Positions 1 to 5,867 of a stretch of 13,612 nt of DNA are shown here, one piece after another (the first letter of the stretch is position 1; each line of letters opens with the position of its first letter). The position numbers and the translations under genes were made by a program. Source of the stretch: CAXSEA01 sp964235675 (GTDB lineage: Bacteria > Armatimonadota > Armatimonadia > Armatimonadales > Capsulimonadaceae); the NCBI GenBank assembly GCA_964235675.1, contig CAXSEA010000084.1, positions 1 through 13,612 on the forward strand, read 5' to 3'. The notes under the pieces are model-generated. The model was not told the origin of the DNA and made no database searches. It was given only the letters and a program-made list of their open reading frames with translations.

Positions 1-41
1 GCTCCAAGCCGCCAAACGCAGCGTGGAACCCGCTGATTGAT

Positions 42-140
42 CTCCCCTCCTTTCTAAGGAGGGGTTGGGGGAGGTCTGGGCAAGTCTCAGCGTTGAATCT
101 TGTCGAGCCTCCCTGAGCCTCGCCTTAGAAAGGAGGGGAG
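42..140. repeat. REPIN-like inverted doublet of a palindromic repeat (family 1)
   Basis: Left arm 42-77 begins with a 9-bp stem, 3-nt loop hairpin (CCCCTCCTT-tct-AAGGAGGGG) followed by a G-rich tail. The right arm 105-140, read on the minus strand, aligns with it over 36 nt: the first 18 nt are identical and about 28/36 match overall. The spacer is 27 nt (78-104). The arrangement is head-to-head, as in REP doublets. It lies about 140 nt past the stop of the minus-strand DUF2723 gene, so it could form part of that transcript's 3' structure. A solo relative sits at 8465-8500. In the rest of the left intergenic stretch (141-278) I see no gene, tRNA or clear terminator. Confidence 0.75.
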
Positions 141-278
141 TTCGTTTGACTTTATCTAACCCTACCGTATCCGAGCCTTCAATCGACGCATCCTCAACCT
201 CCACCAAGCGAAGCACTGTGTCACGCTTAAGTGAAGCCGTTTCCTTCGGCCAGCTGTCGTCTTGATGCAGGCGCGCGC

Positions 279-2426
279 TCATCGAACCATCCTTCCTTGC
301 GCGATAAAGCCCGCGCTCGGCACACGCGCCACCAGCTGACGCGCCGCGTCCAAATGGCGGGCATAGTCCACATTGCCCGGCTCCGATTCCGCCGCCTGCC
401 GGCAATAAGCCACCGCCTCGCTAGCCATCCCCGCGCGGGCGCACGCCGTCCCGAGAGCGTCATACGTGCTCGCCGACGGAGCCAACTCCGCCGCCGCCCG
501 CAGGCGCGGCAACGCCCCGGAGAGATTCCCGACCTGCGCCATCATCTGCCCGGTGCGCTGCAGCATCGTGGAATAGACGCCGTTGGTGAAGTTGCCGTCC
601 GGCTCGTCCTGCATCAAAGCGTCGGAAGCCGAATCGATTTGCATCTTTGCCTCCAGCGCGACATTCGCCCGCGCCAGCGCGGCAACCGATGGGTATTGCC
701 CAACCGGCACCACTTGATCGGCCAGCCCGGCGGGCACGACGCTCATATTCGGCTGAATGCCCCGCAGCAAGGGGTATCCCCGCCTGTCGAACTGAAGATC
801 GCTTGCCAGCAAATCCGTAATCAGCAGCGGACGCCCCGATTCCAGCGCGTGGACTCCGATCTCCCAGACCGCCTGCTGCGACCCTGCGTAAGCGGCGGAC
901 GCCGCGCTCCGGGCCAGAATCGCGCGCGCGTCCACCAATCCCGGATTTTGCGCCGCCAGCTTGCGCGTCGCCCATGCCATCTCGCCGCGCCCGTCATCGG
1001 TATGCAGATCGCTAAAAATATTGCGCGGAATCACGGCCACGTCCCGACGCACCCCAAGCACGTCCTGCGCGTACCATAATGGAAACACTCGGTTGTCCCC
1101 GACCGTAATTAAAACCGCGTTCGGCGGCATCGTCCGCAGCGTGTTCAAGGCGAGATCGCGGATAAACGTCGCCCGGCTCCGGTCGCACGCCCCCCAATGC
1201 GCCGGCGGCGCGATGATCAGCGCCGCCGCGCAGCTTAAAGCGGCGGCAAGCCCGCGCCAGTTCGCCGTGTTGATCGAAGATCGCGCCGCGAAAATCCGTT
1301 GCGCGATGCCTGCGACAATCGCCTCGCATCCCGCCCCGCTCGCGATGCAAACCAGCATCAGCGGCACCGTGTAGTACTCGAAGATATTCAGGATGCCGTA
1401 CACGCTCGTCTCCACGGCGTAGGCGGCCAGCGCAATCAGCATCCCGAGCGCTAGCGGGCGCGAGCCGGCGCGCGTCGAGCGCAGCGCCCTGGCAAAGCCC
1501 GGCACGACCCCGATTAGCAGCGGCCCGATATTGCGCCACAGCAGCGCCGGCACGCCTAAAAGATCCCGGCGCGCCATCGCGCCCGCGCTCTGACCGTGCA
1601 AATAAGCGTGGTACCTCGCGCCGCTCACATGCAGATACAATCGCCGCCACGAGTCCGGGTCGCCCCAAACCTGCCCGCCCGGATGACGAGCGGCATGCAC
1701 CCACAGCAGCGAGTACAGCCCCAACGGAAAAGCGGCGCAAAGCGCGGCGGTTGCGGCTGCCGCAACTGGCCGCTCCTGCTGGCGCAGAGCAATCGCCAGC
1801 AAGTACGCGGCCCCAGCCAATGCGCATGAGCTGGTCAAATGATTGGTCAACGCCAGCCCGCACAGCGCCGCCGCCAGCGCCAAATCGCGCATCCGTCCCG
1901 ATTCCAGTGCGCGCGCCGCGCCAGTGAATACCAGCGCCACCAGGCAGGCGTTCAGCGAGTAGGTTTCCACCTTGGTCGCCTGCTGCCACAAGCAGACCGA
2001 AAATCCGAAGCACAGCGCCGATGTCGCCGCCCACCATCGCCCCGCGCCGAACCGACGCGCCAGGCAATAAACCAGCGGCGCGCAAAAGCTCGCCGCCAAG
2101 CAGCTCAATAATCCCAATCGCCACGCCGGCTCGCCGAATGGAACGGCATGCACCAGCCAGCCGCCCAGCAGAGTGTAAAGCGGATAGCCCGGCGGATGCA
2201 TCACCCCGCCGGTCGTCACGGCCGTGGCGATCTCGCCGCAGTCGTCGGCGAAGATCGTCGGGCAAAGCGTCCGCAGGTAGACGATCAAAGTCGCCGCGAG
2301 CAACGCGCCGCAGACCACCACATCGGCCCGGCGCGCCATTAAACCCAAAAGCCTCTGCGGAAGCTTGCTTTGAGCCGAAGAAGAGCTGCCCGTCGAAAGC
2401 GTCAGGCTGGAAGAAGGGGTGTCCAC
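279..2426 (-). CDS. DUF2723 polytopic membrane protein (O-mannosyltransferase-like) with C-terminal TPR
   Basis: This 715-residue integral membrane protein matches the DUF2723 family, whose animal member TMEM260 is a protein O-mannosyltransferase; bacterial members are mostly uncharacterised but are thought to be lipid-phosphate-sugar-dependent glycosyltransferases. After a Ser-rich N-terminus and a first membrane segment (about 33-52) comes the luminal-loop signature with acidic FADDCGE (59-65) and HPPGYP (77-82), then about ten hydrophobic segments to roughly residue 410. A soluble part follows with the family-typical pattern around LITVGDNRVFPLWYAQ. The last 80 residues (about 633-700) look like two TPR repeats. 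The GTG start gives the full N-terminus; an internal ATG at 2339 would remove 29 residues but keep the first membrane segment. No Shine-Dalgarno is obvious. The gene is transcribed divergently from the 2577 gene. Substrate and acceptor are unknown. Confidence 0.85.
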   Translation of the reverse strand: MDTPSSSLTLSTGSSSSAQSKLPQRLLGLMARRADVVVCGALLAATLIVYLRTLCPTIFADDCGEIATAVTTGGVMHPPGYPLYTLLGGWLVHAVPFGEPAWRLGLLSCLAASFCAPLVYCLARRFGAGRWWAATSALCFGFSVCLWQQATKVETYSLNACLVALVFTGAARALESGRMRDLALAAALCGLALTNHLTSSCALAGAAYLLAIALRQQERPVAAAATAALCAAFPLGLYSLLWVHAARHPGGQVWGDPDSWRRLYLHVSGARYHAYLHGQSAGAMARRDLLGVPALLWRNIGPLLIGVVPGFARALRSTRAGSRPLALGMLIALAAYAVETSVYGILNIFEYYTVPLMLVCIASGAGCEAIVAGIAQRIFAARSSINTANWRGLAAALSCAAALIIAPPAHWGACDRSRATFIRDLALNTLRTMPPNAVLITVGDNRVFPLWYAQDVLGVRRDVAVIPRNIFSDLHTDDGRGEMAWATRKLAAQNPGLVDARAILARSAASAAYAGSQQAVWEIGVHALESGRPLLITDLLASDLQFDRRGYPLLRGIQPNMSVVPAGLADQVVPVGQYPSVAALARANVALEAKMQIDSASDALMQDEPDGNFTNGVYSTMLQRTGQMMAQVGNLSGALPRLRAAAELAPSASTYDALGTACARAGMASEAVAYCRQAAESEPGNVDYARHLDAARQLVARVPSAGFIAQGRMVR

Positions 2427-2428
2427 AC

Positions 2429-2442
2429 CCGGATTATTCCGG
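2429..2442 (-). promoter_or_regulatory. Palindrome overlapping a -10-like hexamer before the DUF2723 gene
   Basis: A 5-bp inverted repeat (CCGGA-ttat-TCCGG) covers, on the minus strand, AATAAT (2438-2433), a 5/6 match to the sigma70 -10 box. Only 6 nt separate the hexamer from the GTG start at 2426, so a transcript from it would be leaderless. No good -35 is visible. The palindrome over the -10 could be an operator, but it is short. Confidence 0.3.
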
Positions 2443-2560
2443 CTCCCCCGGTAATCTTCCGAGGAAAGATTTTTCGCGTGATGCGGGGCACCAAAAAAGA
2501 AGGAAAATCAATCCCGAAAAGCGTACTATTACTTCAGACCGCGCGCGTCGCTTATATCGC

Positions 2561-2567
2561 TAAGGAG
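2561..2567 (+). promoter_or_regulatory. Shine-Dalgarno TAAGGAG fixing a TTG start
   Basis: TAAGGAG lies 9 nt before TTG at 2577. This is the best ribosome binding site near the gene and decides for the TTG start over upstream in-frame starts, which lack such a site and would extend the protein into the divergent gene. Confidence 0.75.
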
Positions 2568-2576
2568 AGCACAAAA

Positions 2577-3599
2577 TTGTCTGTACCGTACCCACCCAAT
2601 GCGTTTCAAACCAACCCTTACCAGCCGCAGCAAAAAGTCAGATTCGAGTGGATCAGCGAATCCTGGCAGCTCTTTACCGCCAGTGCCGGCACCTGGGTCG
2701 GGGCGATACTCATCGCGGGCGTAATCGGCTATGCAGTTTCGTTCGCGGGCTCGGCGGCGCTGGGAGTAAACGCCGGCTTGATGCAGCGGGCCAGCTCCGG
2801 AGTTGCGCCGAACCCCTATGCCGTATTTCTGATGCCCGGCTACTACGTCGTGCTGTTGGTCTCCGTCGTCTTGAACGCTTTTCTGCTTGCCGGACTGATG
2901 CGCATGGCGAACGCGCAGGTCAGGCGCGAGCCGGTCGATATCGGCATGCTCTTTAGCGGCGGCCCTTACTTCCTGCCGATGCTGCTGTTTCAATTTCTGC
3001 TAAGCATAGCGGACTCCATCGCCACTCTGCTGCTGGTTTTGCCGGTTTTCGTGGCGGTTGGAATGCTCGCGCCTTCAATGGCCTTGATCGCCGACGGCGT
3101 CCCGCTCGGGCAAGCGGTTTCGCGCAGCATCGACGGAATGAAAAAAGACTGGCTTATGGCCGGAGTGTTCGTTTTCGTTTTTGCGCTTGTGATTCTGGTC
3201 TCTTTTGTTCCCTGTGGATTAGGCGCGCTGGCGACATATCCCATGGCCTTGATCGTTTTGTCCCTCATCTACCGCGACATGATCGGCATGCCCCTCGGCA
3301 ACGCCGCGCCGGTGGACGCCAACATCTACGGAGCCGCCCAGCCCGGCGTCTGGCCGCCTTCGCCCAGCTCCCAGCCGCCCTACGGCTCGCCCACTCCGAA
3401 CCCATACGCGCCCCAGCCGCCAATGCAGTCGCAGCCGCCCGCGCAGCCGCAGCCCCCGGCGCAGTCCGCGATGCCCCCGTTCTACCAAACCCCGCTCGCC
3501 GGAGCGCCGGAAAGCCGCGACCCGGACGAGCCTGAAATCGGCGGCGAGAACGGACCCGGTACTCTGCCCCCGGCACCGCCTTCCTCGCCAAATGCATAA
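2577..3599 (+). CDS. Multi-pass membrane protein with Pro/Gln-rich C-terminal tail
   Basis: With the TTG start the product has 340 residues. A short Pro/Gln/Asn-rich N-terminus is followed by an amphipathic stretch (about 22-38) and five or six hydrophobic segments (about 40-62, 88-110, 131-152, 153-172, 191-213, 215-232). The last one leads into YRDMIGM. This fold plan, with a final helix followed by a YRD motif, is common in uncharacterised bacterial membrane proteins related to the glycerophosphodiester phosphodiesterase membrane-domain and DUF975-like groups; I cannot assign one. The final 90 residues are low-complexity Pro/Gln/Ala/Ser repeats (QPPAQPQPPAQ-like), probably disordered and possibly a docking tail. 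The frame stays open far upstream, but that part overlaps the divergent gene and has no ribosome site. It is the first of five plus-strand genes leading to the phosphatase and kinase. Function unknown. Confidence 0.8.
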   Translation: MSVPYPPNAFQTNPYQPQQKVRFEWISESWQLFTASAGTWVGAILIAGVIGYAVSFAGSAALGVNAGLMQRASSGVAPNPYAVFLMPGYYVVLLVSVVLNAFLLAGLMRMANAQVRREPVDIGMLFSGGPYFLPMLLFQFLLSIADSIATLLLVLPVFVAVGMLAPSMALIADGVPLGQAVSRSIDGMKKDWLMAGVFVFVFALVILVSFVPCGLGALATYPMALIVLSLIYRDMIGMPLGNAAPVDANIYGAAQPGVWPPSPSSQPPYGSPTPNPYAPQPPMQSQPPAQPQPPAQSAMPPFYQTPLAGAPESRDPDEPEIGGENGPGTLPPAPPSSPNA

Positions 3600-3614
3600 G
3601 GCGTAAAGCCGCGC

Positions 3615-3620
3615 CATAAT
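3615..3620 (+). promoter_or_regulatory. -10-like CATAAT directly before the small membrane protein gene
   Basis: CATAAT matches the -10 consensus at 5/6 positions and ends 5 nt before the ATG at 3626. No Shine-Dalgarno is present, so a transcript from here would start at or next to the ATG (leaderless). No convincing -35 is visible, and the gene could instead be read through from 2577. Confidence 0.35.
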
Positions 3621-3625
3621 AGCGC

Positions 3626-4042
3626 ATGGGGAACTTGTTCGTCGTCACCGCAAGCACGCTGATTATCGCCGGGGCGGCGCTGCTGCTGCATAAGCCCGTC
3701 TATTCTCTTATCGTCGGCGTGCTGGTCGGGGCGGTCTATTTTCTGATCGCCCTCGCGCGGGGCGGCGGCATCGCCGAAGCGCGCATCACCCGCTCCCCCG
3801 GCGAGGCGCGTAAGCCGACCGACCCGGCCATGGCGACCGGCATCGGCCTGGTCATCGCCGGCGCCGCTGCTCCCTACATGATGAGCAGCGACCCCAATTT
3901 ATCCCTGAGCATTCACAACTGGTACAGAGTATTGTTCGCCGCCGGACTGCTTGTCGCGCTCTGGTTTGCGGGTAAAACACTCTGGACCAAGCGGCAAGCG
4001 AGCCCTCTGATCGACTACGATCAAGACGACGGCAAAATCTAG
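3626..4042 (+). CDS. Small integral membrane protein of unknown function
   Basis: The product has 138 residues and four likely membrane helices: two N-terminal ones (about 4-20 and 25-44), a third near 70-88 and a fourth near 102-122. A basic/polar loop holding an EARITRSPGEARK stretch separates the two pairs, and the C-terminus is acidic (DYDQDDGK). I recognise no family. The ATG lies 26 nt after the preceding stop codon, with no Shine-Dalgarno but a -10-like CATAAT just upstream. Position between a membrane protein and a membrane-anchored phosphatase suggests an envelope role, but this is inference from neighbours only. Confidence 0.72.
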   Translation: MGNLFVVTASTLIIAGAALLLHKPVYSLIVGVLVGAVYFLIALARGGGIAEARITRSPGEARKPTDPAMATGIGLVIAGAAAPYMMSSDPNLSLSIHNWYRVLFAAGLLVALWFAGKTLWTKRQASPLIDYDQDDGKI

Positions 4043-4061
4043 CTGTCTGTCTGTGAGCCGC

Positions 4062-4076
4062 GCGAAATGATTTCGC
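4062..4076. promoter_or_regulatory. 15-bp palindrome upstream of the PP2C gene
   Basis: GCGAAAT-g-ATTTCGC is a perfect 7-bp inverted repeat about one base. It lies 19 nt after the stop of the small membrane protein gene and 57 nt before the PP2C start. It could be a dimeric regulator site or a short hairpin (6-bp stem, TGA loop). No U-tract follows, so it is a poor intrinsic terminator. A CTGT triplet repeat (about 4043-4054) lies just upstream. Confidence 0.35.
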
Positions 4077-4133
4077 CGCGAGCCACGTATGTGACTATGG
4101 ACGCGTCATCGGCGCGGAGCGTCGTCCGGCATC

Positions 4134-5759
4134 ATGCTAATTACACTCGGCTCCTCTACTGACCTCGGCAGGCGGGAAACCAACCAGGACTCCGTTCTCG
4201 CCATTCTGGCGCAGAACCTGCTGCCCAAGCGCCAGCTCGCCCCCGCCGCCGCTAAGCCTGTCTCCAGGCGCGACCAAAATCCGGCGGCAAGCTACGTCCA
4301 GTCCAGCGCCCTGCTCATTCTCGCCGACGGCATGGGCGGACGCGCCAGCGGCCAGCTCGCCAGCGAGACCGCCGCGAAAAGCGTCTACCGCGAGCTGGCC
4401 CATACCCTGGCGATGCAGGACGGCGTCGATGCTCCCTACCTTGAGAAAGCCCTCGACGGAGCCATTCAGCAGGCCAACAACCGCATCCACCAGCTTGCCG
4501 CCAAAAAAGCCGAAGCCGAAGGCATGGGCACCACCTGTACCGCCGCGCTCGTCATGTACGACATGATCTGCATCGGCCACGTCGGCGATTCCCGCGCTTA
4601 TCTCTGTTCCGGCCTGGAAAGCGACGAACCGATGCACCGGGACGCGCAACCCGCCGGAATCGCTTTGCTCACCGCCGACCATTCCGTCGTGGCGGGCGAG
4701 GTGCGCGCCGGCCGCCTGACCGAGGAAGAAGCGCGCCTTAGCCGCTTCCGCAACGTCATCACCCGCGCCGTCGGAGTCGATCTCGACGTGGAGCCCGACG
4801 TCTTCACCTGCCCCGTGCCGGAGGGCGGTATATCGCATCTGGTTCTCACCAGCGACGGCCTCCATGGCAGCGTGGACGACGCGGAGATGCGCGACATCCT
4901 CTGCACCCATGCCCGCGCCCCGCAAAGCGCCGCCAACGCCCTGGTCGCCGCTGCCAAGCGTGCCGGAGCCACCGACAACATCAGCGTGATCGTCGCTCGC
5001 ATCGACGCCACCGGCGAAAACTACAAAGAAGGCGCGGCTCCCCTTGATGACTATGATAACGAGCAAAACGGCAAGCGCAACAATAACGGCGTATTTCTCC
5101 AAACCGGGGAATCAAACGTCGGCTTCTGGTCCAAGCATATCATCTGGCAAATCGGCTGCGCGGTGCTGGCACTTGCTGCCGTGGCGGCCTGGTTCGTGCC
5201 GGGCTTGTTCCGGTCTCCTGCAAGCGTCAGTCCGCCAAACCCGCCCGTCAGCGCCCCGCAACCGATTCTAGAAAATCGAATAAATGTTTATAGTTCTCCA
5301 GAAGCTCTCCTGCCTGGGCGACCACTCGCCCCGAGCTTGCTTGTTCTGCAATCCGGTGTGGCACCAGCCGACGGCAACCTTTTGGTAGTCGATACAAAGG
5401 CGAAGCGCCTGCTGACAATTCGCACGTCCGATGGCCTTGTAGCTACATCGCTTGCGTATCCCGGCGTTCTGGACGCGACTCCTGAACAAAATTCGTCAGC
5501 GTTCCCCATCACGGCGGATGCGTCCGGAGCTGTTTACCGTGTCGGCATTAAGTCAGGACAGCAAACAATCCTGCTGTACAACGTTGCCGGTCAATTCATC
5601 AACTCGATAGATGCTGGTCAGTTCACTCGGATTACTGCCATTGCTGTCGCGCCTAGCGGCGATATTTTTGTAATTGATAACAACGCCCTAAAGCGCATAT
5701 CGCTGAATGGGAACGCGCCGGTACCGCTCACGCACGTGGAACCCTCTGATGCGCGATGA
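4134..5759 (+). CDS. Membrane-anchored PP2C-type Ser/Thr protein phosphatase with extracytoplasmic NHL-like domain
   Basis: The 541-residue product starts with a complete bacterial PP2C (PPM) catalytic domain (about 1-290), a Mn/Mg-dependent phosphatase removing phosphate from Ser/Thr. Visible motifs are NQD (17-19), ADGMGG (64-69), GTT (132-134), GDSRAY (151-156), DHS (182-184), SDG (240-242) and TDN (280-282), which include the metal-binding Asp residues 65, 241 and 281. A polar Asn/Asp-rich linker (about 290-335) leads to one hydrophobic segment (about 336-358), then a Pro-rich linker and about 165 residues of beta-rich sequence with NHL/propeller-like stretches such as GDIFVIDN. The phosphatase part should be cytoplasmic and the tail extracytoplasmic. 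The tail has only two or three blade-like units, short for a closed propeller, and G+C drops from about residue 380. The kinase gene follows 108 nt downstream, so the two probably act on shared substrates. Confidence 0.9.
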   Translation: MLITLGSSTDLGRRETNQDSVLAILAQNLLPKRQLAPAAAKPVSRRDQNPAASYVQSSALLILADGMGGRASGQLASETAAKSVYRELAHTLAMQDGVDAPYLEKALDGAIQQANNRIHQLAAKKAEAEGMGTTCTAALVMYDMICIGHVGDSRAYLCSGLESDEPMHRDAQPAGIALLTADHSVVAGEVRAGRLTEEEARLSRFRNVITRAVGVDLDVEPDVFTCPVPEGGISHLVLTSDGLHGSVDDAEMRDILCTHARAPQSAANALVAAAKRAGATDNISVIVARIDATGENYKEGAAPLDDYDNEQNGKRNNNGVFLQTGESNVGFWSKHIIWQIGCAVLALAAVAAWFVPGLFRSPASVSPPNPPVSAPQPILENRINVYSSPEALLPGRPLAPSLLVLQSGVAPADGNLLVVDTKAKRLLTIRTSDGLVATSLAYPGVLDATPEQNSSAFPITADASGAVYRVGIKSGQQTILLYNVAGQFINSIDAGQFTRITAIAVAPSGDIFVIDNNALKRISLNGNAPVPLTHVEPSDAR

Positions 5760-5779
5760 ATCGAGTAAAATCTTCAAGA

Positions 5780-5808
5780 TTGAACAAACCGTGCTAGTTC
5801 ATTGTAAA
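5780..5808 (+). promoter_or_regulatory. Candidate sigma70 promoter for the kinase gene
   Basis: TTGAAC (5780-5785) and TGTAAA (5803-5808) are each 4/6 matches to consensus with an ideal 17-nt spacer. Initiation near 5815 would leave about 53 nt of leader before the ATG at 5868. This stretch is markedly AT-rich (5761-5820 is about 37% G+C by hand count). It suggests that the kinase can be expressed separately from the phosphatase. Confidence 0.4.
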
Positions 5809-5867
5809 CCACAAACAGCAGCCGCGACCCGACTCACTTGCTCCCCGCCTGATGAAAGCTGGTTACC

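Noticed and set aside
65..265. 66-codon frame in the left intergenic region
   Set aside because: It begins inside the family 1 repeat, has Ser/Thr-rich unstructured translation and no ribosome binding site.
231..1079. Long plus-strand frame (282 codons) opposite the 3' part of the DUF2723 gene
   Set aside because: Arg/Pro/His-rich translation without domains, fully antisense to a recognised gene; typical of high-GC third-position shadows.
1012..2265. A 417-codon minus-strand frame overlapping the DUF2723 gene
   Set aside because: Out-of-frame copy of the same strand with Arg/Gly/Ala-rich nonsense; the DUF2723 frame carries the motifs and membrane helices.
4137..5102. A 321-codon minus-strand frame opposite the PP2C gene
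   Set aside because: Gly/Val/Ala-rich antisense shadow; all PP2C motifs are intact on the plus strand.
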